Source of the DNA: Trichomonas vaginalis G3
Lineage: Eukaryota; Parabasalia; Trichomonadida; Trichomonadidae
DNA length: 64,000 nt
Assembly (NCBI RefSeq): GCF_026262505.1
Contig: NC_067204.1
Coordinates: 11,736,522-11,800,521 of the forward strand
Direction of reading: 5' to 3'
Shown: one piece after another, positions 9,071 to 18,467 of the stretch
Numbering within the stretch: the stretch's first letter is position 1
Layout: every line of letters starts with the position of its first letter
Position numbers and translations under genes: made by a program
The notes under the pieces: generated by a model
Told to the model about the DNA's origin: nothing
Database searches by the model: none
Seen by the model: the letters and a program-made list of their open reading frames with translations, nothing else

Positions 9071-11000
9071 ATATTTATTAACAAAAGTTTATTTCTCCCT
9101 TATATCTTTGTTTCTTTTAAAAATCTTGAGTGTTTTATATGAAAATAATAATTAAGGGTTGACCGACCTAAATTGAGAGGACGTAATCCTCCCGATTTTT
9201 TCATTTTCAGCCTTGGTAAAATACCCTCGAAAACTCAAAAAAATTGACTTGTGTCCATTTAAAAGGGTTCGTCGAGAGGTGTTAAATTATTGATTTTCAG
9301 GATCGTAACTCATAATTTTTTACAATCATATTAAAATTATGCGAGAAAACAAGCAAAAATATTCGTTATTTTAGTATCAAATACTACAAATCCTAGATTG
9401 CAATATATTTTAGCACGTAAAATTCCAAAATTTACCGTAATTGAATAAAAATTACAATAAACATCAATCCATTCTAGATTTTGCATATTGTTAATGATTT
9501 CCATACTATTTGTTTGCAGACTGTTCTATTGTTAACCGCGATTGTCTAAATCAATTTCATATAATTAAAATTTACAAATCCCATGCGATTATTATTTCTT
9601 GTCTGCAAAACACCTGTGCAACCTCTTTAAATGTAGTTGCTTCAAACTATTAAAATACCAAATTTATTTATTTTATTCCCAAGAATGAAATACATTGACT
9701 AGAATTCTCGCAGTAAGCGTTATAAATATTGAGAAATATTGTGAAATAAATGTCTTGTTTACTAATTTGTTTGATTATTTTTAATATTTTTTTCCATTAT
9801 GTTGAAAAATCAAAAGAATTTTTATTATTTTTAAATTACTAGGAGTATTAATGAAAATTTTAATCTCCTATTTTTATACAAAGAATGGAAACTGGATGGT
9901 GAATCATTAAATATCTGAAATTCTCGCGCATCAGCTTCGATATTATAACTCAGTTGTTAAAATCAATGCTAGCAAATATTTAGACACCAACTAAACTTGG
10001 TTCATTTCTGATGCATATTTCTTTTTTTACTTTTTTCCAATTGAAATCGAATTTTACAAAACAGTTTTTTGATGATAATTTCTACAAAAATAGAATTAAC
10101 ATTCATTTGCTAAGATAAACAATGTCAAATTTTTAAAAATTAACGAAATCGTTCGTATCTTTTCAGGAAGGTATGTCGGCGAAAAAAATTTGTATACCAA
10201 ATCAAATAACATCATATGAAGATATTATTAATTGTACGTATTCCGATTTTTGAGCAACTTTAGAAATCGATTTCAAGATTTTGGCAATTTGATCATTTAT
10301 TAAATTAGTACATATGTAATAAAATGATATTCAATTTTCCAAAATTGTATATAGTGCCAATAAATTTTACTGAAATAAATATAATGGGAATGATATAAAG
10401 TTTGTGACAAAATATTCATTTTTATACAAAGAAGCTATTCATTTTTAAACAACTATTTGAATATACCATCTGTATTATTAGATATTGATCAGATTTCAAT
10501 ATCTGAATAATTCAGCTTGAATTACTATTCTATAAAATCTGTTACACATGGATATATGGTGTTAGGAATCAATATTTTGATTATAAGATTAATACAAAAA
10601 AACTTTGGGATATTATTCTCATTTTGCAAAACACTTCAATTTGGAACGGAATAAATATATATTCAGCAATAATTAATTCTTTTTGCCGTTTGTAATTCTA
10701 GCAACATTCCAAAATGGAGGAGTTTTTTAAAAATAAAGAAAATTTTTATAGAAAAAAATCAAAGCAAAAAAATTTATTTTCAAACTATCTTTTTCAAACC
10801 TTTAATCATCAAAAACACAATTGTTAATATTCATTCTTTCTATTGTGCTATTCGAATAGTACGATTTATACGTTTTTTGCTAATTTATTAAATATGTCGA
10901 ATCCGCGGAGGAGCGCTGTTGCAAAATGATCTATGATGTGTAGCGGTGTTTTGATAAAAAGAGGTCGGTCAACGTTGTTGAGTTTTTTCGGCAAACCCAA
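9071..11000. other. AT-rich, gene-free stretch, probably decayed element sequence
   Basis: Nearly 2 kb without a usable open frame. It begins shortly before an inverted-repeat end at 9150. An 11-bp reverse-complement match to that end (GGTCGGTCAAC) lies at 10963-10973. The interval could therefore be a 1.8-kb decayed TIR element, but the right end lacks the outermost bases. Nothing else was recognised. Confidence 0.4.
9150..9167 (+). repeat. Left copy of an 18-bp inverted repeat pair (partner at 24771)
   Basis: AATTAAGGGTTGACCGAC is present here and in exact reverse complement at 24771-24788. Just inside both copies there is a looser match around GAGAGG. The end AGGGT next to TA resembles the ends of the small MITEs at 17.4-18.4 kb. 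Confidence 0.8.
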
Positions 11001-11074
11001 ATTTTAGCTAAAAGTGACAGGGAAAAAAACGTTTAGTATTAAAAAAAAACCGATGAGAGCTTCGTTCGAAATAT

Positions 11075-11136
11075 AGAGGGAACTGAGAATGCGCAACCAT
11101 TCTCAGGGAATATTGGATGCTATTCCCGTTCCCTCT
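11075..11136. other. 62-nt perfect three-way-junction palindrome
   Basis: The outer stem AGAGGGAAC (11075-11083) pairs with GTTCCCTCT (11128-11136). It encloses two perfect hairpins with no unpaired base between them. The first has stem TGAGAATG / CATTCTCA with a 6-nt loop. The second has stem GGGAATA / TATTCCC with an 8-nt loop. All 48 stem bases are paired. Either strand could fold into a cruciform or structured RNA. I do not recognise it as tRNA or any known family. Confidence 0.8.
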
Positions 11137-11178
11137 GTATGGAAAATTGAGGTTTTCAAAGGGAGTTAAAATAATATC

Positions 11179-11530
11179 AAATTTATACTAATTTACTTCA
11201 AAATACAAAAGTATTTGACAGCTAAAATTAGTTACTTTAGCAAGCCTATCAATACCCTTTTACGATTATTGTTACTTTTTCGAAATAAAAGTAAAAACAA
11301 ATTTATACTAATTTACTTCAAAATACAAAAGTATTTGACAGCTAAAATTAGTTACTTTAGCAAGCCTATCAATGCCCTTTTACGATTATTGCTACTTTTT
11401 CGAAATAAAAGTAAAAACAAATTTATACTAATTTACTTCAAAATACAAAAGTATTTGACAGCTAAAATTAGTTACTTTAGCAAGCCTATCAATACCCTTT
11501 TACGATTATTGCTACTTTTTCGAAATAAAA
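11179..11530. repeat. 120-bp tandem repeat, about 2.9 copies
   Basis: CAAATTTATACTAATTTACT starts at 11179, 11299 and 11419, exactly 120 bp apart. Copies differ at only a few positions. As 120 is a multiple of three, one frame stays open across the array and gives three ~40-residue repeats. This frame has no upstream start context, and I regard it as fortuitous. Confidence 0.95.
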
Positions 11531-12097
11531 TAAATTTATTATCAAAAACCTTTTTTTTTCTTAGTAAAAATAAAAATGTTATTTTATATCAAGTTTTTAT
11601 TCATAAATTTTTATAATGTTGTAAAATTTCATTAAAATTTACGTACATATTAAGGTACTTATCTTCTACATATATAATCTTCATTAGATATATACATGAA
11701 ATAAAATTCATAAAACATTAAAAATCAAAAAATTAGATGAACCTTGGCAATTAAACTTTATTAAATAATAGTTGTTTATAAATTATATTATATTATTATT
11801 TAATATTATTTTGATAATGAAGATTTTATTTTGCAATAATATAAACGAAATTTTTTACCTTATGAACTTTTGATGGAAATATGCAAATTTAAAATAATAA
11901 AGAAAGCCGCGAGCGAATCGAGCGGCTTAGGTCTAAGATTTTGATTCAAATCTTTGCTTATATTCCTTAAATTCTTTATGAAACTCGCAACAGTTCCATA
12001 AAAAATTTTAAATTCTAAACTGTCGAAATTACCGATCGGTAATCACACCCTTCACGGGTGTGTCGCTTTTTACAGGTGTGTCACTTTTAGCTAAAAT

Positions 12098-12340
12098 TAC
12101 CCCTATTCAGTTTTTTCGACCTCATTATTTTTCTGATTTATCTGTTGCATTATATCAAGGGTACAATAATGCATGATATGTCACTGTTTTTATCTAAAAA
12201 TTCCATAGTAAAACATCCATAACAAATTTTTCCAATCGAAAGAAAAATCGAAAAATTTTGAAATTTTTATAGAACAATATTGTGACCGAAAATTCATTCT
12301 CGTTGCATACATCTCATTAAGGTAAAATATTATCTGAAAC
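12098..12340. other. AT-rich spacer before the hairpin elements
   Basis: No gene. Near 12302 the string GTTGCATAC resembles the end of the hairpin element (GTTGCATGC), and homology to that element proper begins at about 12341. It may be a degraded left end of the truncated copy. Confidence 0.35.
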
Positions 12341-12537
12341 CTCTCAATTTTATTGTTGTGGGAAGTATCTCAATTCCTTCAAAAAAATTGAAAAACTATT
12401 TAATTTTAAAAATATAATACTTTTAATTAGTTAATTAATTGGAGATATTTTTAAAAAATCACTTTTGATCATACTTTTGAGAACTTTAATTAAAAAAATA
12501 TATTCAAAAATATCCAGGATATCAAGAGGGAATTGTG
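12341..12537 (+). repeat. Truncated copy of the hairpin-array element
   Basis: About 197 bp almost identical to the first part of the full element. It stops inside the left arm of what would be its first hairpin (AGAGGGAATTGT), exactly where the full copy starts. A full copy has therefore joined or inserted at that point, and the rest of the older copy is missing downstream. Confidence 0.85.
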
Positions 12538-13479
12538 TTGCATGCTAAGATCAGTCATAATATAAACCTCTCAATTATATTGTTGTGGGAAGTATCTCAA
12601 TTCCTTCAAAAAAATTGAAAAACTATTTAATTTTAAAAATATAATACTTTTAATTAGTTAATTAATTGGAGATATTTTTAAAAAATCACTTTTGATCATA
12701 CTTTTGAGAACTTTAATTAAAAAATATATTCAAAAATATCCAGGATATCAAGAGGGAATTGTTCCTTATGAGGTATATAGTTATGATGTATACCTCATAA
12801 GGAACAATTCCCTCCTTAAAATGAGAAAACTTGTTCGAAATCGTTTATCATTTCGAACAAGTTTTCTCGTTTTAATAGGAAACTAAAGGCTATGAGGCAC
12901 TGATTATATATTAGTGCCTCATAGCCTTTAGTTCCTAATAGATAGCTGGGGAACTTTCTCCAAATGATAAGTTATTCAGAGAAAGTTTCCCAGCTATCAA
13001 GAGGGAATTGTTCCTTATGAGGTATATAGTTATGATGTATACCTCATAAGGAACAATTCCCTCCTTAAAATCGTAGACATTTTTATACTTATTAATCAAC
13101 CATTCAAAATCATATTCCTCTGAAAAGTTATTTTATTAAAAATTTAGAATTTTAATAAATATAGAGTTTGAATTTCATACAATACCTATATATTTTCAAT
13201 AATGGAATTTGAAAACCATTCTCAAAAGTTCTCAGAAAACCTTTTTTTCATTAATTTTAAGAAATCTGAGTATTAAATTAAGTGATAAATTCGTTTGACA
13301 CTACTTTAATTTTTAAATTCAAAAAATTATATGTGCTTCTTAAAATGACTCAAAAAATTTTATTATAAAATAATATATAATATTAAAAATCCCACAACAT
13401 TTTTTTACTTTACATAATCGTACTTCCTCGACGATTAATTTCCACTCAATTTCTATCATTGACCGAACTTAGCATGCAA
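12538..13479. mobile_element. Hairpin-array TIR element, copy 1 (942 bp)
   Basis: It is bounded by TTGCATGCTAAG and its inverted copy CTTAGCATGCAA, with the match continuing imperfectly to about 20 bp. It has no coding capacity. The centre (12752-13063) is a row of five hairpins. A second copy at 23733 is about 99% identical, differing mainly in lengths of A or T runs. No target duplication is apparent. The left neighbour is a truncated copy of the same element and the right neighbour is coding sequence of the TBC gene. It is a non-autonomous element of a type I do not recognise. Confidence 0.85.
12752..13063. repeat. Array of five consecutive hairpins
   Basis: Hairpins lie at 12752-12814 (26-bp perfect arms, 11-nt loop), 12823-12868 (19-bp arms), 12877-12936 (23-bp arms with one bulged A), 12942-12997 (24-bp arms, three mismatches) and 13001-13063, an exact copy of the first. 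The arms are of unrelated sequence, so the array is not one repeat multiplied. Spacers are only 4-9 nt. A transcript would fold into a chain of miRNA-precursor-sized stems. Confidence 0.9.
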
Positions 13480-15161
13480 CAGAATATTTTACTGAGATTG
13501 ACTCAAATGGAACCAATGTGCAAGGAACTCTTGCCTCAGTTGGATATAATCAAAATTTCTATCTTTATTGGACTCCATTAGATGGAACTTCAACACAGAA
13601 TATCACAGCAGTATTTGATTATGAAAAAATCAAAGAAGGAGATAATTGGACACTATTTGAGCCATTTTGCTTCGATTGTTCAAAACTTGGAAGATTTGAA
13701 TTTTCAGAAAATCCTTACAGCATCAAAATTAATATCAATAATAACAAATTATTCAGAACATTCCAAATAACTGAAACAGAATTGATACCATTAACGATTT
13801 TAATTGAACAATTACTATTAAATGGCATTGCAGTCCCTTCTGTGTCATCCAGGTACTCGTTAGAGTTTTACAAAGGTGCACACTATGGAACATACGCATT
13901 TATTCCTGCTCATATCCAACTAAATGACAGATTATTTAAAAATCTCGAAGAATTGTGGAATAATGTATTAAAATTCTTTGAAAAACTAATGATTCATCTA
14001 GATGCAAGCCATGCAATACCATCAGACCCTGCATTTCCTATCAATACCGCAGCAAGAGCAGTACATTTGCGAGTTATCGAAAAAATTAACGATTACATCA
14101 ATAATATACCTGTTTACGCGGATATTACGAAAGAGAGCTATGCAGAAGCCTTCGATTCTGCAGGAAAACTTAAAAATCCTTCAGAATTTAAACTTCGATT
14201 ATTCCATAGCAACAAAGACCAAGATTTATTACCCGAATTGATTCCATTTGCCATGAACGTCTATCCCCTTGATAGTACAAAGCAAGAAAGAGAAGAAATT
14301 TACAAAAAATTAACCAAAGAATTTTATTCTTTGCAAGAACAAGTCAAATTAATACAGCAACCGCAAATAGATGGCAACAGTAAGCTATTCTCCACATTCA
14401 GAGTCATAGATCATGATGTTGCCCGTACTGATCGTTTAAATCCAGCTTTTAAGAACGATAACAGTCCCGGATTGTTAATCCTTAGTGATTTTCTTAAGAT
14501 GTATGCCGTATACAACCCTCCCATTTCCTATTTGCAGGGCATGAACGACTTATTTGTTCCATTTATTACCACATTTATTCCGAAATGGGGCGATGACGGG
14601 ACACCACTCGATAAAGATGGGAATACGCTTGATTACGAACCGATTAAGCCCATGATCTTCTGGTGTTACGAGTCAATGCTCATAAATACTCAACAAATTA
14701 AGTTGTTGGAGAACGTAACAGGTCATTGCGGTCATATTGCTGAACAAGTTGAAGAGATATTGAACAAAGTATCACCATTGTGTTCGATTTGGCTAAGAAG
14801 ACACAACTTACAAGGTTTACTTTGGTGTTTTTCTGATTTTGTCCTTTTGTTTAAGAGGTCATTTGATGACATTTGGACAACATGGATGCAGTTTAACGCT
14901 TGTGAAGAACCAGACAGATTCCTTTTGTACTTTATCACTGCTGTTTTGATTGCTTCTTTCGATAGTTACTTGCTAATGACTGACATCACAATGACATCGA
15001 TGATGGAAGCTTTTCCGAGGGTTTTGGCAACTCTTTTGCCAGTAAATATCGGAAAGATAGCACTCTGGATACAGGAATACTACGCTGTGACAAATAAGGA
15101 AGTCAAGAAACAAAATTTGGAACTACCTAATTTTGAGTTTTTCAAACCTGATTGGAATTAG
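13480..15161 (+). CDS. TBC-domain Rab GTPase-activating protein, 5' end cut by the hairpin element
   Basis: The frame is open right up to the element edge at 13479 and meets a stop inside the TIR, so the native start is missing. About 560 codons remain. The C-terminal half is a TBC domain: VIDHDVARTDR carries the arginine finger (IxxDxxR) and ISYLQGMNDL the glutamine finger (YxQ). Further TBC helices follow to LPNFEFFKPDWN. The N-terminal half resembles the long lead of GYP7/TBC1D15-type proteins. TBC proteins accelerate GTP hydrolysis by Rabs in membrane traffic. The first in-frame ATG is at 13989, which would leave the TBC domain intact, so a shortened product is possible. Otherwise it is a recent pseudogene. 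Confidence 0.8.
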
Positions 15162-15996
15162 AATATATATATATTTTTCTTTGTATATAAGTAAAATTGT
15201 TTTTATTTTAAGAATATTTAATGGTGCACTTACCACTTTTTGACAAGCTCTTACAAAATCAACAAATCCTTGTTTTAATAGTAAAACGCCATAATAGCTG
15301 CATCCGTTATTACACAGTGGTTTTTTAATATCATCTTTTCGCATAATCAATTGAGACGTAAAGTTAGCGATGTCAAAAAAATTGAGCGAGCGAGTTTAAA
15401 TTTTGTTTTACAATATGCTTCACGCCAGTCGTTAGATAAACTTATACTTTAAAAAGAGGGATAACCTTTCGACTGATGCTTCTAAAGGAAGCATACATAT
15501 TAATTTCGATCTTTTGTTACTTCTCTAAATCTGGATAATAAATTAATTTCAAAAAAAACATGATCAATCGATAACAAATTCAATAATAAATTTTTATCTA
15601 CTGTAATCTTCAAGTAAAGTTTTTGATTATTTTGAAAAAAAAATCATAATATCAAGAAGTAATAAACAAATAAATAAAAAAGCAGAATGGGGAGAGGAAA
15701 ATAAAAGGAAAAAGGTGGAAAAGAAAGAAAAAGGAAAAACTAATATAGGGCAAAATTCATATTAGATGGTTTTAACTTGTGCCGTTCATGGACAGAGATG
15801 GCCATATGGTGGAGGGGCTAGTTCTGCCTCTGGAAGCCCGAAATTTTTTAGGAGATTTTTTATTTCGGAGGGACTTTTCCCAGATTTTGAATTTATCAAC
15901 CGGATACAGCCATCTTAAGTTATATTCTTTAATTGTGAGCAAAATTTCGATTTCTGATATTTTTCAGATTTTTTGTAAAGTTACAAAATTTTTAAA
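15162..15996. other. Intergenic, with one stray MITE end
   Basis: A single GGTGCACTTACCACTTTTTG near 15223 matches the end of the MITE family clustered at 17.4-18.4 kb. A purine-rich tract runs at about 15685-15740. No gene was recognised. Confidence 0.5.
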
Positions 15997-17037
15997 ATGA
16001 GTCAAGGTCTTACTCTGGATTTCGAATACATTGGTGCTCACATCGATGATTACATTCGAAATGAAAATCTTTTTGATACATTCGATCTCGAAGACATCAA
16101 AAAAATCATGAGATATTCCAAATTAACTACAACTCAGTTCGTTTCTCTTCTCAAACAATCATCACCAACTATCAGTGCCAACAAATTATATAGATGTACA
16201 CGAAATGCGAAGGTTACAATCCAAAACATCGACGAGGTCTTTTCAATTCTTAAATCAGTCAAAAAATACATGAAATTCAATATATTTGATGGTATCATTG
16301 ATTTTTTAGAGGTAAATAATAATGAAACGCGTAATCCTACAGAGGAAATCACAAAACCTCAAGAACAAATCCAATCATTTCAAATTGAACAGAATCGAAC
16401 ACAAGAAAGCATCAATCATTCACGAGATCTTTTAACTAAAATCTCATCACTTAAGAAATCTCATAATTTTGATAGTGTTTACCAATTCTTTGAAGAACTT
16501 TCTTCTAAAAGCAATGGCAAAATGATTTCAAAGGCTTGTGAAGAAGGACTTTGGAAAAAGACAACAGAGTATGAAAAGAATGTACTTCATATTGCAAGTG
16601 AAAAAGGAAATCTTAATCTTATCAAATCACTTATTGAATGTGGCTGTGATAAAGAAACAAAGTCTAAATATGGATCTACTCCACTCATTCATGCATCATG
16701 AGAAGGTCATCTTGAAGTTGTTAAATATCTTATCTCAGTTGGAGCTGATAAAGTAGCAAAGGATAATGATAGAAAAACTCCACTCATTTCTGCATCAAAG
16801 AATGGTCATCTTGAAGTTGTTAAATATCTTATCTCAGTTGGAGCTGATAAAGAAGCAAAGGATAATGTTGGATGGACTCCACTCATTTATGCATCAAGAT
16901 ATGGTCAACTTGAAGTTGTCAAATATCTTATCTCTATTGATGCTGATAAAGAAGCAAAGACTATAGGAGGAAGCACTGCACTCTCAGTGGCAAAAGGTAT
17001 GACAAGAAATTATCTAATATCTATTGGAGCCAAGTAA
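15997..17037 (+). pseudogene. Ankyrin-repeat protein (DUF3447-type N-terminus), one in-frame TGA
   Basis: The 346-residue frame opens MSQGLTLDFEYIGAHIDDYI, the N-terminal domain of a large trichomonad ankyrin family. A helical linker follows, then about four ankyrin repeats of the GHLEVVKYLISVGADKEAKD type. A TGA at 16699-16701 falls where the family would have a residue after HAS in the second repeat. The frame then continues cleanly to a TAA at 17035. This is therefore a single nonsense change, likely from a TGG. The first half could still make a 234-residue product. The function is unknown, as ankyrin repeats only indicate protein binding. It is a paralogue of the convergent gene at 18468-20097. 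Confidence 0.8.
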
Positions 17038-17445
17038 TCTAATCAGAAATTTACCTAAAAATACAACATCGCTAGTTGATTCAAATTTTTTTATCAGAGC
17101 ACAGGGTAATAATAGTTTGAAATCTTTGAGACATTGCTGACCACTTTGACATTATATTCATCAGATATGGGTTTGGCAAGAGATGAATAAGACTTTGCAT
17201 AGCCATTATTATACAGAATGATATCAAAAAATATCATTTATAATGTTTTGGAAGATATTTCTTTGAATTAATCAATTCTGTTTTGATCATATTGTAAATC
17301 TTGTTTAATTCTTCATCATTTTCCGTTTTTAACAGATATAATGCATTATATAGATCGATGTAATATTTACAGATACTTGGCAATTCACTATTGTTAATTG
17401 AATGCCTTGATCGGGCATTAAAATTCAATTAAAGGTTTTATTTTA
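17038..17445. other. 3' flank of the ankyrin gene, nothing recognised
   Basis: AT-rich. A 64-codon minus-strand frame (17234-17428) resembles no family that I know, and I do not call it a gene. Confidence 0.45.
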
Positions 17446-17660
17446 AGGATGCATTTACATTTTTCTGACATTCTCTAAATTTTTTGACACGCAAGCTTTA
17501 TATCCCAATACTCTACCGTCAAAAGTTAATATTTTGGTCAGGAGAAAGTAAATATACATCATTATATAGTATCTAATATTATTGCTATACTTTTCTGCTA
17601 TTAAAATAAAGATATATTAATTTTTTTTCATAGCATGTCAGAAAGTGGTAAGTGCACCCT
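17446..17660. mobile_element. Small TA-type MITE (215 bp)
   Basis: The left end AGGATGCATTTACATTTTTC is a diverged form of the inverted right end AGGGTGCACTTACCACTTTC. TA flanks both sides (17444-17445 and 17661-17662). The interior is AT-rich with no coding potential and reappears in the following copies. Confidence 0.7.
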
Positions 17661-17680
17661 TAAGGCTTCAAAAATATTTA

Positions 17681-18460
17681 AGGGTTCACTTACCACTTTC
17701 TGACATTCTCTCAATTTTTTGACATCCAAGCTTTAAGGGTGCACTTACCACTTTCTGACATTCTCTCAAATTTCTTGCTTAAGGTTTTATTTTCTATGAC
17801 TCTTCGCGCCCGTATATCTCTTTTTGAGAGAGTGTCAGAAAGTGGTAAGTGCACCCTTAAATCACAATTTTCTAAGGTAAAAATGTTAATATTTTTTGGT
17901 CGGGAAAAAGTTATTATAAATCTTTATATAATGCGTTGTATGATTGTTATACTTTTTTGCTATTATAATAAAGATATTTATCATCCTTAATAATAAAAGC
18001 AAGAATATTTAAAGATTTTGCGTCTCAAGGGTGTACACTTACCACTATTTGACTATGGATGTAGTAACTATCGAAAGAAGCAATAGTTGCAGGTCGGATT
18101 CTATGAAAACCTGTATGTATTCTATTGTAATTTATCATCGAAAGAATATATCATGGTACACTGACCACACCTGAAATCCAAGAGTTGTGACATCCGTATT
18201 TTTGACATTCTTTTAATTCTTGGTATTCTAGCTTTATATCACAATTATCTATGATAAAAAGTTAATATTTTTGGAAAAAAATATTTACTACATAGTTACT
18301 AATATGGCTGTTAAATTTTGAAAACTTTTTGACACTAAAAATTTTGGCCTTTCAAAGTTTTTGACATTGTGGGGTTTTGTGTCAGTAATCACTCAATTTA
18401 TAACAATTTTTTGACGACTTTAGAAATATTGACATCAAAGGTAAGGTAAGTACATCTTAA
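17681..18460. mobile_element. Cluster of related MITE copies, nested and decayed
   Basis: A second copy starts at 17681 (AGGGTTCACTTACCACTTTC) and is interrupted by a third (17736-17857). Its interior then resumes with the same AT-rich phrases as the 17446 copy. Further degenerate starts lie at about 18027 (AGGGTGTACACTTACCAC) and 18153, and a degenerate reverse end lies near 18440. All share GACATTCT and AAGCTTTATAT blocks. The cluster fills the space between the two convergent ankyrin genes. Confidence 0.7.
17736..17857. mobile_element. 122-bp MITE inserted in an older copy
   Basis: The ends are about 32-bp inverted repeats with one mismatch, starting AGGGTGCACTTACCACTTTC, flanked by TA (17734-17735, 17858-17859). 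The host copy sequence ends at AAGCTTTA on one side and resumes ATCACAATTTTCT on the other, matching an uninterrupted copy at about 18232. Insertion into TA with duplication is therefore well supported. Confidence 0.85.
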
Positions 18461-18467
18461 ATTTAGA

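Larger units (their letters stand above)
11001..12097. mobile_element. Candidate 1.1-kb element bounded by 19-bp inverted repeats
   Basis: ATTTTAGCTAAAAGTGACA at 11001-11019 is exactly inverted at 12079-12097. Between them lie the three-way-junction palindrome, the 120-bp array, and a hairpin at 11904-11928 with a seven-base stem (AAGCCGC / GCGGCTT). A palindromic CACACCC...GGGTGTG lies just inside the right end. No coding capacity is credible. The boundary motif is partly self-palindromic (TTTAGCTAAA), so these could be shared regulatory-type motifs rather than element ends. No target duplication was found. Confidence 0.4.

Noticed and set aside
9152-9158. piggyBac-type TTAA ends
   Set aside because: TTAA does flank the GGGT end, but related small elements at 17.4-18.4 kb show TA duplication with AGGGT ends, which fits better.
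11215-11616. 133-codon open frame with three ~40-residue repeats
   Set aside because: It exists only because the tandem unit is 120 bp, a multiple of three. It has no ATG context, family or initiator.
11904-11928. tRNA or snRNA candidate at the GC-rich hairpin
   Set aside because: It is a single 7-bp stem with an 11-nt loop and no other cloverleaf parts.
15997-17037. TGA as a sense codon in this genome
   Set aside because: Intact genes here use TGA as a stop (for example 61793 and 6730), and trichomonads use the standard code. Nonsense mutations are simpler.
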